A stretch of 35,129 nucleotides of DNA from an uncultured Pseudomonadota bacterium (lineage in GTDB: Bacteria; Pseudomonadota; Alphaproteobacteria; Rs-D84; CASDRH01): the NCBI GenBank assembly GCA_949283075.1, contig CASDRH010000011.1, positions 1 to 35,129 on the forward strand, written 5' to 3'. Below are positions 10,695 to 17,680 of this stretch, piece after piece. Position 1 is the first letter of the stretch. The number at the start of each line of letters is the position of its first letter. The translations under genes and the position numbers were made by a program. The notes under the pieces were generated by a model. It did no database searches, was not told the origin of the DNA, and saw nothing but the letters and a program-made list of their open reading frames with translations.

Positions 10695-10700
10695 ATTATA
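10695..10700 (-). promoter_or_regulatory. -10 element of the tsaC-miaA promoter
   Basis: The minus strand reads TATAAT at 10700-10695, with 8 bases between it and the tsaC ATG at 10686, so transcription would begin at or within a base or two of the start codon. The -35 is poor: TTCTTG at 17-base spacing, or TTGATA at 10720-10715 but only 14 bases away. Confidence 0.45.
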
Positions 10701-10731
10701 CATAAAAACAATGTTATCAAGAACAATTTTG

Positions 10732-10760
10732 TTGATAAGAACAAATATAATAAGTATTAT
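10732..10760 (+). promoter_or_regulatory. Promoter of the glycosyltransferase gene
   Basis: TTGATA (10732-10737), a 17-base spacer and TATTAT (10755-10760) match the sigma-70 consensus at 5 of 6 positions in each box. The ATG at 10769 is only 8 bases past the -10, so the expected transcript start is within about 2 bases of it. No Shine-Dalgarno sequence lies in that gap, which predicts a leaderless mRNA. Confidence 0.6.
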
Positions 10761-10768
10761 AGATAAAA

Positions 10769-11824
10769 ATGACAGAAATAAAAATAATACATATTATTTC
10801 AAATAAAACATTCACAACATATTTCCGAACAATATCGGATTTAATACCAGCACTAAAAACAAAAGGCATACAACAAACAATAATATCAGATGAAGCAAAT
10901 GATAAATTAAATTTTGCAGGAATATTAAAATACATATTACCTTTTTCAAAAGGATTTTTTGGCTTCAACTTCAAATTAAACAAAATATTAAAACAACATA
11001 AGCCACAAATAATCATAACTTGGGGTGAAAAAGCAAGAAACTTTATATCCAATATACATACTCCAATATTACATTTATCATTTGTTGAAAGCATAAGTAA
11101 TTTAAAATCATTCAATAATTGCGATTATTTATTTACTAATTCTGAGGCTATATTAAGCTTTCTAAAAAACAATGGTTGGAGCGGTAGTAAATCATTTTTC
11201 ATACCTCCATTTGTAAGACAATTAAAACCATCAGTAATAACAAAAAAAGATTTATTTATACCAGAAAGGTCAAAAATAATATTTAGTGCAACTGGATTTT
11301 ATAAAGCAAATAATTTCCAACCATTATTTTATGCTTTATCAACAATACCAGAACTATATATGATACTAGTTGGATACGGAGGCAGCGATAAAAAAGAAAT
11401 AGAAAATCTTGCCGCAGATATAGGAATAAAGCCAAGAATAAGATTCACAAACCTATCAGATAAGTTATCTGGATATTTAAACATATCAGAATTTTCAATA
11501 TTTCCTTTTTTCGATATAGAGATGCAAAAATCAATATTAGATTCATTCCAAATGAGGAAAATGGTTATATGTAATAAAAACTATTTAACAAACGATTTAA
11601 TCCAAGATAAATATAACGGATTAATGCTACATTCAGATATATACACAGATATTGCAGACATAATATCAACAAATTTAGAAGATAAATCTAACAGAGAAGA
11701 AATAACAAATAATGCATTCAATTCATATTATAAAAGATATACTGAAGAAATCTGTATAAATACATATATAGATATGTTAAAAACAATTATAAATATAACG
11801 AATACTAATCCAGAAATAATATAA
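10769..11824 (+). CDS. GT-B fold glycosyltransferase, family 4-like
   Basis: The 351-residue protein has no signal peptide or membrane segment and looks like a cytosolic GT-B glycosyltransferase. The N-terminal half has alternating strands and helices beginning 'KIIHIIS'. The C-terminal Rossmann half contains 'IFSATGFYKANNFQPLFYAL', then 'YMILVGYGG' and a stretch resembling the donor-binding region ('FPFFDIEMQKSILDSF... NGLML'). The usual EX7E donor motif appears altered. By family it transfers a sugar from an activated donor, most plausibly onto LPS core or another surface glycan, but the substrate cannot be read from the sequence. It is divergent from tsaC and has its own promoter. Its stop at 11822-11824 lies one base from the stop of the convergent HemY-like gene. 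Confidence 0.75.
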   Translation: MTEIKIIHIISNKTFTTYFRTISDLIPALKTKGIQQTIISDEANDKLNFAGILKYILPFSKGFFGFNFKLNKILKQHKPQIIITWGEKARNFISNIHTPILHLSFVESISNLKSFNNCDYLFTNSEAILSFLKNNGWSGSKSFFIPPFVRQLKPSVITKKDLFIPERSKIIFSATGFYKANNFQPLFYALSTIPELYMILVGYGGSDKKEIENLAADIGIKPRIRFTNLSDKLSGYLNISEFSIFPFFDIEMQKSILDSFQMRKMVICNKNYLTNDLIQDKYNGLMLHSDIYTDIADIISTNLEDKSNREEITNNAFNSYYKRYTEEICINTYIDMLKTIINITNTNPEII

Positions 11825-11825
11825 T

Positions 11826-12074
11826 TTATTTTTTAGAATTCTTTTTAAATTTATCCTTAATTTTCTTTATAAATTTACGAATAAAAGAAAGATAAATAAA
11901 CCAGTTATGCATAATCTTAAACAAAACCCACATTAATATTAAGAATACAATAAGGTTTATTTGAATTTCATATCCAAAAGCATAAATCAAAACTTTCTGC
12001 TCTTCTGAAAATAACAAAACACCTAATATAGCAACTAAAATAATAACAAAAAATTTCCAAGTACTTTTAAACAT
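11826..12074 (-). CDS. Small inner-membrane protein resembling the HemY N-terminal anchor
   Basis: 82 residues with two hydrophobic segments (about 6-23 and 39-58) joined by 'SEEQKVLIYAFGYEIQINL', then a very basic tail with many lysines. The layout of TM, short loop ending in a 'GYEI' strand, and second TM matches the N-terminal anchor of HemY (and the LapA-type DUF1049 fold). Full HemY proteins are several times longer and carry TPR repeats, which are absent here. Immediately downstream is the convergent glycosyltransferase, so no hidden remnant of a TPR region remains. It sits 16 bases after the mic60-like gene, the place where alphaproteobacteria commonly have hemY. The HemY relation is inferred from layout and context. 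A LapA-type small protein is the alternative. Confidence 0.6.
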   Translation of the reverse strand: MFKSTWKFFVIILVAILGVLLFSEEQKVLIYAFGYEIQINLIVFLILMWVLFKIMHNWFIYLSFIRKFIKKIKDKFKKNSKK

Positions 12075-12090
12075 AATATATCCAATACAA

Positions 12091-13014
12091 TTATAATTTT
12101 TTCATAATATTATCTAATAAATTAGTAAATACAGCAGAAAATTTACTATCAATTTTTTGCTTTAATACAATTAAATCAGCAATATCTTTAATAGATGAAT
12201 AAGCAGATTCAGATAAATCTTTCAAAATATTAATTTGGTAAACAGCATTATCTAAATCACCATTCATTAAAAAAGTTTCAATTCTACTTAAAACAGCATC
12301 AATAGAATTATCATAATCTTTAACAGATACTTTTCTAACTTTAATTAAACCTTTAAATTTATAAGAAAGCTTTTTAATAAAACTAGGCTTTTCAGGAACT
12401 TTATTTTTACCATCAAAAGAAGCTTTCATAACAGAATTTTTATATTTATTCTGCAATTCATTTAAAGTAGGAATTCCAACAGATTCATATTCAGAAACCA
12501 ACTCAACAATTTGATTTATATCAGATATTTTCAAAGAACGAATAATACGCAATTCATCCATAAAAGGCTCACCAGAATCAACATTTTGCTTTAATTGATT
12601 AAGCATTGTCAAAGCAACCAAATAAGGCCCTCTATAATACAACTGATTATCTTGCACAGATTTAAGTTGATTTTTTAACAAAGCAATATCATCATCATAC
12701 AATTTATTTTTATCAACCAAAGAAGATACCTTTTTATCTAATTCATCAAACTTATCAGAAAAATCTTCATCTTTTTCAAGAGCAAACTTTTTTTCCAACA
12801 TAACGACAGAAGAAGATACAGATAAAATACGTTGTTTTAAATCAAATAATTTAGAAAAAGAATAAAATAAAGCAATCAATAAAATAATAATAAAAAATAC
12901 ATATAAAACTTTACCAGAATGTTTTGACACAACCTCATCTTGTTCTTGCAAATCCAAGTTATTTAAAATTTCAGTTTTACTATTATCAGTATTTTTTTTA
13001 TTTTTCTTTACCAT
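12091..13014 (-). CDS. Mic60/mitofilin-like inner-membrane protein
   Basis: The 307-residue protein has a charged cytoplasmic N-terminus (1-35), one TM segment (about 36-54), a predicted coiled coil (about 58-120) and a helical C-terminal region. That region carries the pattern of bacterial mitofilin proteins (COG4223): 'ALTMLNQLKQNVDSGEPFMDEL' in two halves near 135-155, and 'GIPTLNELQNKY' near 182-193. Mic60 homologues in Alphaproteobacteria shape the inner membrane and contact outer-membrane assembly factors; the mitochondrial protein descends from them. The gene follows bamB by 11 bases and precedes a HemY-like gene, consistent with the known mic60-hemY neighbourhood. A good Shine-Dalgarno (AAAGGAT) precedes the ATG at 13014. 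Similarity is weak at residue level, so the call rests on architecture, motifs and context together. Confidence 0.72.
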   Translation of the reverse strand: MVKKNKKNTDNSKTEILNNLDLQEQDEVVSKHSGKVLYVFFIIILLIALFYSFSKLFDLKQRILSVSSSVVMLEKKFALEKDEDFSDKFDELDKKVSSLVDKNKLYDDDIALLKNQLKSVQDNQLYYRGPYLVALTMLNQLKQNVDSGEPFMDELRIIRSLKISDINQIVELVSEYESVGIPTLNELQNKYKNSVMKASFDGKNKVPEKPSFIKKLSYKFKGLIKVRKVSVKDYDNSIDAVLSRIETFLMNGDLDNAVYQINILKDLSESAYSSIKDIADLIVLKQKIDSKFSAVFTNLLDNIMKKL

Positions 13015-13025
13015 AATTAAATCCT

Positions 13026-14369
13026 TTATTTATACATATAAGTAATAATATCTCCATTTGAAGCAACAACAATTATTCTATCCTTAACAACAATAGGAGC
13101 AGTAATTAGCTTACTAGCAACATTTACTTTTTTATTAAATTTACCAGATTCTGCATCAACGAAAATTAAATCACCAAAGCTGTTAGAAATAATCAACTCT
13201 CCATTTGCCAAAACAATACCTAAAGTATTAAATATTTTTTTATTATCCTCATATTGTTGTTTCAAATCAAAAGACCAAATAATTTTACCAGTTTTTTTAT
13301 CCAAAGCCGTCAATTGATTTTGATTATTAACCATAAACAAAGCATTACCATTTGCACAAAGAGTAGAATAAGCTCCATTTTTAACAGACCAAATAGTTTC
13401 AGATTTAAAATCAGGTTTAACAGGTAATTTAATAGCTTTTAAAGAGCTTTCAGTATTATTTGCAAAAACAAATCCATCATCATCAATAATAACATTAGAT
13501 GTAATATCAACAATTGGAGCACCAGCTAATCCAGAACCATAACCAAACAATGAAACTGCATAAACAACATTTCCAAGAGTTTCATCTATAAAATAAACTT
13601 CATCATTTGAAAAGCCGACAGCAACAATACCATTGTGATATGCAGGGACAGAACCTTTTGCAAAAGCAGTCATTTGAGAAACAGTATTAACAACAAAATT
13701 GTTTTTACCAGTATCTTTGTTCAAAGCAACAATAGCATTATTAACAGTAGCAATAAACAAATTATTATCAGATAAATTAGGAGCAGCTTTCACAGGCTGT
13801 TTTAAATCAGCTTCCCAAATAATATCAGCATTATCAGGCTTCAAAGCAAATACTTTACCATTTCCGATAACAGCATATAAAACATTTTCTTTATTATCAA
13901 AAGCTAAACCAGCATAATAATCAATTTTAGCAATACTTTTATCTTTTAAATCAATCAAAGACTTTTTATAAATTCTTTTACCATTTTTCAAATCAAAAGC
14001 AAATAATACAGCCTCATCATTTAAAGCATACAAAACATCATTTGCAACAACAGGAGTTGAGATATATTCAAAAGCTTTATTAAAAGATCCAATATTTGCA
14101 GACCAATCTTCTTTTAATTCTCCAACATTGCTAAAAATCAAATTATCACAAGTATGATTAACATTCCTATTTTCAACAACCCAATCATTAGCCTCAACCA
14201 TTCCAGATAATTGAACCGGATTTATAGCATTTTCTGCCTGACTTTGTTCTTCCATATTAAATATACTTTCGCGGACACCTGGAAGTTTTTCATCACCAGC
14301 ACAGGCAGACAACAAAATCAAAAAAGACAAACTAGCTTTTCTAAAATAATTATTAAAATTAAATATCAA
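13026..14369 (-). CDS. bamB: Outer-membrane assembly lipoprotein BamB (PQQ-like beta-propeller)
   Basis: 447 residues. A signal peptide ends in the lipobox Leu20-Ser-Ala-Cys23, so the mature protein is a lipoprotein. The typical 'LPGVRESIF' segment follows. The rest is a series of blades with PQQ-type motifs such as 'ALDKKTGKIIWSFDL', 'ALNKDTGKNNFVV' and 'ALKPDNADIIWEADL', making the BamB propeller. BamB is a periplasmic partner of BamA in folding outer-membrane barrels, relevant here because the window encodes several. The start is a TTG at 14367-14369: a perfect GGAGG lies 6 bases upstream, no ATG is available before the signal peptide, and later ATGs would remove the lipobox. A yfgM-like gene lies directly upstream, as in many Proteobacteria. 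Confidence 0.92.
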   Translation of the reverse strand: MIFNFNNYFRKASLSFLILLSACAGDEKLPGVRESIFNMEEQSQAENAINPVQLSGMVEANDWVVENRNVNHTCDNLIFSNVGELKEDWSANIGSFNKAFEYISTPVVANDVLYALNDEAVLFAFDLKNGKRIYKKSLIDLKDKSIAKIDYYAGLAFDNKENVLYAVIGNGKVFALKPDNADIIWEADLKQPVKAAPNLSDNNLFIATVNNAIVALNKDTGKNNFVVNTVSQMTAFAKGSVPAYHNGIVAVGFSNDEVYFIDETLGNVVYAVSLFGYGSGLAGAPIVDITSNVIIDDDGFVFANNTESSLKAIKLPVKPDFKSETIWSVKNGAYSTLCANGNALFMVNNQNQLTALDKKTGKIIWSFDLKQQYEDNKKIFNTLGIVLANGELIISNSFGDLIFVDAESGKFNKKVNVASKLITAPIVVKDRIIVVASNGDIITYMYK

Positions 14370-14375
14370 AAGAAT

Positions 14376-14380
14376 CCTCC
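14376..14380 (-). promoter_or_regulatory. Shine-Dalgarno fixing the bamB TTG start
   Basis: The minus strand reads GGAGG here, then six bases (ATTCTT) and the TTG codon at 14369. The perfect core and ideal spacing decide the non-ATG start. Confidence 0.8.
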
Positions 14381-14383
14381 AAA

Positions 14384-15094
14384 TTATTTTTGAGAATTAT
14401 CAAGCACTTTATCAGAATTCAAATATGATGAAATCCTAGCAAAACCAGCTTTAAAAAAGTTTGGAATTTCAGCATCTTTATCTTTTAAACTTTTAACAAT
14501 TTTTTCAAGCTCTGCTCTATTACTTCCTTCATCAATATACTTCACAGATAGCATATATAAAGCTTCATATTTAAAACCACTATTAGAATCAATCAAAGGT
14601 TGTAATTCTTTTTTCAATTCTGCAGAAGTCATACCATCAGATAACATATACATTTTCTGCATAACAGCATATTGACGATAAGTTTTGGAATAAGCATTTT
14701 CAATCATATCATCTAAAACCTTAACAGCCATTTCAGGGTTATTTTTAGAAACATAATGAGAGTATAAATTAACAAAAGCCATATCCTTATATCCATACTT
14801 TGCAGTTTTAGTCATATTCTCCAAAGCAGCAATAGCTTCATCTTCTTTTTTAGCAGATAATAAATCAATAATTTCTTCAAATTGTTTTGCTTCTTTCAAT
14901 ATAGTTTTCTTTTTAAAATAAGAAAATGTTTCATAACCAGCAGTTCCTAAAATAACAAAAACAACGAAAAGAAAAACAAAAATACTATTTTTCATCCAAA
15001 AATTGACAACTTTTGCTTCATACATTTCATCATTAACTTCTCTTATAAAAGCTCTTGCATTATCAGAATTCATATCTTTATTTTTATCAACCAT
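14384..15094 (-). CDS. YfgM-like TPR protein, inner-membrane anchored
   Basis: 236 residues: a cytoplasmic N-terminus with the 'FIREVNDEMYEAKVVNFWMKN' segment, one TM helix at about 38-57, then TPR-like helical pairs to the end ('EEIIDLLSAKKEDEAIAALENM', 'MAFVNLYSHYVSKNNPEMA', 'YEALYMLSVKYIDEG'). This is the layout of the YfgM/DUF2659 family, which in enterobacteria associates with the Sec translocon and the periplasmic chaperone PpiD. The position directly before bamB (14 bases) is the conserved yfgM-bamB arrangement. The ATG at 15094 has AAGGTGAG just upstream, and a TATAAT lies at 15114-15119 on the minus strand. Confidence 0.82.
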   Translation of the reverse strand: MVDKNKDMNSDNARAFIREVNDEMYEAKVVNFWMKNSIFVFLFVVFVILGTAGYETFSYFKKKTILKEAKQFEEIIDLLSAKKEDEAIAALENMTKTAKYGYKDMAFVNLYSHYVSKNNPEMAVKVLDDMIENAYSKTYRQYAVMQKMYMLSDGMTSAELKKELQPLIDSNSGFKYEALYMLSVKYIDEGSNRAELEKIVKSLKDKDAEIPNFFKAGFARISSYLNSDKVLDNSQK

Positions 15095-15113
15095 TTTCTC
15101 ACCTTCAAACCAT

Positions 15114-15119
15114 ATTATA
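15114..15119 (-). promoter_or_regulatory. Candidate -10 of the yfgM-bamB-mic60 operon
   Basis: Perfect TATAAT on the minus strand, 19 bases before the yfgM ATG and leaving room for its Shine-Dalgarno. The -35 is weak (TTATGA at 16-base spacing). It lies in the 78-base gap after rph, so the envelope genes probably have their own promoter. Confidence 0.4.
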
Positions 15120-15172
15120 AATTAAGACATTTATATCATAACAATTATAAATTTACAATAAACAAAAAGCTA

Positions 15173-15898
15173 TTAAAAAATATCTTTTAAAACAGCTTTT
15201 TGAATACGAATTAAATCATTAATACCATCTTTTGCCATACAGAATAATTGCATAAAGTTTTCTTCTGAAAAAGGTTCAGCTTCTGCAGTTCCTTGAATTT
15301 CAACAATTCCACCATTTTCAGACAAAACAAAATTAACATCAGATTTACAATTAGAATCTTCATTATAATCTAAATCCAATAACAACTCATCACGAACAAC
15401 ACCTGCAGAAACAGCAGCAACATATTCACGAACAGGTATTTGACGAATTATTCTGTCTTTAACCATTTTATTAAAAGCTAAAATCATAGCAACAAAACCA
15501 CCAGTAATTGATGCAGTTCTAGTTCCACCATCAGCTTGAATAACATCACAATCAACAATAATTTGATATTCTCCACCCATTTTTGACATATCAACAACAG
15601 AACGCAAAGAACGGCCAATCAATCTTTGAATTTCAGAAGCACGACCATTTACAGCACCTCTTTTAACATCACGTTCAACTCTTTGATCTGTTGACCTTGG
15701 CAACATACTATATTCAGCAGTAACCCAACCCTTACCAGAACCTTTTAAAAACAAAGGAACTCTTTTTTCAACAGTAGCATTACACATAACTTTTGTATCG
15801 CCAAAAGAAACCAAACAAGACCCTTCAGCATACTTATTAACACCAGTTACAATACTAACATGACGCAATTGATTATTATTTCTATTTCCTAAACGCAT
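15173..15898 (-). CDS. rph: Ribonuclease PH
   Basis: Phosphorolytic 3'-to-5' exoribonuclease that trims tRNA 3' ends. The 241 residues match the family length. Highly conserved blocks are all present: 'AEGSCLVSFGDTKVMCNATVE', 'GSGKGWVTAEYSMLPRSTD', 'EIQRLIGRSLRSVVD', and the catalytic 'VDCDVIQADGGTRTASITG'. 'GIVEIQGTAEAEPFSEE' near the C-terminus is also typical. The ATG at 15898 begins the usual 'MRLGNRNNNQLRHVSI'. It is divergent from the coiled-coil/zapA pair. The heat-shock genes hrcA/grpE, often beside rph in Alphaproteobacteria, are not here. Confidence 0.97.
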   Translation of the reverse strand: MRLGNRNNNQLRHVSIVTGVNKYAEGSCLVSFGDTKVMCNATVEKRVPLFLKGSGKGWVTAEYSMLPRSTDQRVERDVKRGAVNGRASEIQRLIGRSLRSVVDMSKMGGEYQIIVDCDVIQADGGTRTASITGGFVAMILAFNKMVKDRIIRQIPVREYVAAVSAGVVRDELLLDLDYNEDSNCKSDVNFVLSENGGIVEIQGTAEAEPFSEENFMQLFCMAKDGINDLIRIQKAVLKDIF

Positions 15899-15928
15899 TT
15901 TTTATACCTTTTTGTTTATATTATTTAA

Positions 15929-15957
15929 TTGACCAGATAGTGTTTTTTTATTACAAT
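15929..15957 (+). promoter_or_regulatory. Promoter of the coiled-coil/zapA operon
   Basis: TTGACC (15929-15934), an exact 17-base spacer and TACAAT (15952-15957) form a strong sigma-70 promoter. The ATG at 15968 is 10 bases past the -10, so the expected 5' untranslated leader is about 0-4 bases. No Shine-Dalgarno sequence lies in the gap. A leaderless transcript is predicted. Confidence 0.65.
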
Positions 15958-15967
15958 TAACAGTATT

Positions 15968-16243
15968 ATGCAAGACAAAATTACAGATTTATTGATAGCA
16001 ACCGACAAAGCTTTAAAAGAGCTTTATATGAACTTTGTCCAATACAAAGATGCTAAAAATTTACACGATTTGCAAGAAAAAAATAAATTAATTGGAGATT
16101 TGCAAACTCAAGAGCAAATGAAAAAAGAATTAAGCGATTTAAAAAAGCTAAATGAAGAATTGCAAATAAAAAATGAAACCATAAAAACAAAGATATCTGG
16201 ATTAAAAGAAAAAATACAAAACTTAATAGAAGAAAAAGCATAA
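15968..16243 (+). CDS. Small coiled-coil protein upstream of ZapA (DUF4164/ZapB-like)
   Basis: 91 residues, almost entirely helical and charged. Heptad patterning is clear from about residue 35 to the end ('LIGDLQTQEQMKKELSDLKKLNEEL', read in heptads of L/I). There is no signal peptide or TM segment, so it is probably a cytoplasmic dimeric coiled coil. It is 21 bases upstream of zapA in the same direction. A short coiled-coil gene (DUF4164) in front of zapA is common in Alphaproteobacteria, and a ZapB-like role in tethering ZapA/FtsZ has been proposed for such proteins. Function here is inferred from position and shape only. Confidence 0.7.
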   Translation: MQDKITDLLIATDKALKELYMNFVQYKDAKNLHDLQEKNKLIGDLQTQEQMKKELSDLKKLNEELQIKNETIKTKISGLKEKIQNLIEEKA

Positions 16244-16264
16244 TCCAAAACAACGGAAATACAA

Positions 16265-16714
16265 ATGGCATCAATAGACGTCAGAATAAATAACAAAGTT
16301 TACACAATAGCTTGCAGTCCAAATGACGAAGCAAAAGTAAAAAATCTTGCAAACTTTATGGATAAGAAAGCAAGAAATATAATATCAGACCATCCAGATA
16401 TATCAGAAAACACAATGTTATTAATGTTAGGAATGGTAATAACAGACGAAGCATTAAAAATAAGAGAAAAAGCAATATCACTTGAAAAAGAGCTAGAAGA
16501 GCTTCATTCAAAGACACAAGAAATTCAAAATCGACAAGATAAATTTAAAGAAGAAATAAATATGAAAGACCAAGAAACTGTGTATATTTTAGAAAAAATA
16601 GTCAGCAGAGTTGGTCAAATAAACGACATATTAAGCGACGAGATAAAAACACTAACAACAGAAATCACAGAACCAAAAGAAAAATCAGAAAAAGAAACAG
16701 ATTTTTTTGAATAG
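16265..16714 (+). CDS. zapA: Cell division protein ZapA
   Basis: FtsZ-associated protein that cross-links protofilaments at midcell. The N-terminal globular domain is recognisable: 'VDVRINNKVYTIACSPNDE' type strand pair, 'VKNLANFMDKKARNI', and 'LLMLGMVITDEALKI' leading into a long coiled coil (about 70-105). At 149 residues it is longer than many ZapA proteins (about 100-130). The extra length is an acidic/basic C-terminal tail. It is cotranscribed with the coiled-coil gene upstream. Its end converges on the XRE gene with 22 bases between stops and no clear terminator. Confidence 0.9.
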   Translation: MASIDVRINNKVYTIACSPNDEAKVKNLANFMDKKARNIISDHPDISENTMLLMLGMVITDEALKIREKAISLEKELEELHSKTQEIQNRQDKFKEEINMKDQETVYILEKIVSRVGQINDILSDEIKTLTTEITEPKEKSEKETDFFE

Positions 16715-16736
16715 TAATTATATAAATTGTTTAACT

Positions 16737-17213
16737 TTAATTTGAATTAGACAAGCTTTTAACTAAATCCAATATTTTTTTACGAGTATCAGGGTCTTTA
16801 ATTTTCCAATAACTAGAAATCAATTGCAAACTATCAGTATGCAACATAGGGTCAATAAAATCATCAGAAGATTTATCACAAGAATTAAATTCTAATTTAT
16901 CTTCGGCAATAACAGAAACATTTGAATGATTATCATTTATAAAACTATTATAATAATTTAAGACTTTTTCATCTTTATCCAAAGACTCAAAAAAATAAGA
17001 AACAGAAACCTTCAAGATTTTAGCTAAAATATACAATCTACTTGCACTAACTCTATTTGCTCCAGATTCATATTTTTGAATCTGTTGAAAAGTTAATCCA
17101 AGCTGACTAGCTAAAAGCTCTTGTGATATTTTCAACATTCCACGACGAATTTTAATACGATTACCAACAAATTCATCAATTGGATTGATATTATTAACAG
17201 TATTCTTATTCAT
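16737..17213 (-). CDS. XRE-family transcriptional regulator
   Basis: 158 residues. The N-terminal Cro/C1-type helix-turn-helix spans about 13-70: 'FVGNRIKIRRGMLKISQELLASQLGLTFQQIQKYESG' (in pieces), then 'NRVSASRLYILAKILKVSVSYFFE'. This exact style ('GLTFQQIQKYE.GANR..ASRLY') is typical of a family abundant in Alphaproteobacteria. The C-terminal part (75-158) is acidic and polar, ending 'DPDTRKKILDLVKSLSNSN', a common tail in this group. It would bind DNA as a dimer; its targets cannot be read here. It is divergent from the HIT-holC pair across a 107-base AT-rich gap and may control itself or that pair. Confidence 0.9.
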   Translation of the reverse strand: MNKNTVNNINPIDEFVGNRIKIRRGMLKISQELLASQLGLTFQQIQKYESGANRVSASRLYILAKILKVSVSYFFESLDKDEKVLNYYNSFINDNHSNVSVIAEDKLEFNSCDKSSDDFIDPMLHTDSLQLISSYWKIKDPDTRKKILDLVKSLSNSN

Positions 17214-17268
17214 TATAAACTTATTCTATATTGTAAAATAATATAAATTATGATAACTTATAAGATAA

Positions 17269-17274
17269 TATAAT
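17269..17274 (+). promoter_or_regulatory. Candidate -10 of the HIT-holC operon
   Basis: Perfect TATAAT, 46 bases before the HIT start, in the divergent gap opposite the XRE gene. No convincing -35 is seen at normal spacing (TTATGA at 15 bases), which would suit an activated or weak promoter. The gene has a good AGGAAG ribosome site. Confidence 0.4.
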
Positions 17275-17320
17275 GCAACAAATATAAACAATAAAAAATA
17301 AAGATATAAAAGGAAGAAAA

Positions 17321-17680
17321 ATGTCAAAAACATACGATAATAACAACATTTTTGCAAAAATACTACGTGGTGAAGCACCTGCAAATAAATTATACGAAGA
17401 TGACAATTTATTAATGTTTGATACAATTGACCCAATTGCAGATGTTCATAAATTATTGATACCAAAGAAACCTGTTGTTGATTTAAACGACTTCATAGAA
17501 AAATGCACAGAAGAAGAAATCGGAAAATTTTTCAAAAGTGTAAAAAAAGCTGCTTTCTCATTAGGATTAAAAGAAAACGAATATAAATTATCAACAAATT
17601 GCGGAGAACTTGCAGGACAAGCAGTATTTCACTTACACTTCCATTTGTTAGCAGGTAAAATACACGGACACAACACATAA
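17321..17680 (+). CDS. HIT-family (histidine triad) nucleotide-binding protein
   Basis: 119 residues, the size of Hint-type purine nucleoside phosphoramidases. The N-terminal 'NIFAKILRGEAPANKLYEDDNLLMFDTIDP' pattern (in pieces) and the C-terminal triad 'FHLHFHLLAG' (His-x-His-x-His) are clear. 'VHKLLIPKK' replaces the more usual 'VHLLVIPK'. Hint proteins hydrolyse AMP-lysine or other nucleotide conjugates; the physiological substrate is generally unknown. AGGAAG lies 5 bases before the ATG. The stop codon shares its last A with the start of holC (TAATG), so the two are translationally coupled. Confidence 0.95.
   Translation: MSKTYDNNNIFAKILRGEAPANKLYEDDNLLMFDTIDPIADVHKLLIPKKPVVDLNDFIEKCTEEEIGKFFKSVKKAAFSLGLKENEYKLSTNCGELAGQAVFHLHFHLLAGKIHGHNT

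Noticed and set aside
11826-12074. A frameshifted or decaying hemY
   Set aside because: Sequence past the stop codon belongs to the intact glycosyltransferase on the other strand. No TPR-like residues were found in other minus-strand frames there.
16715-16736. 6S RNA after zapA, as found in many Proteobacteria
   Set aside because: Only 22 bases separate zapA from the next gene, too short for the RNA.
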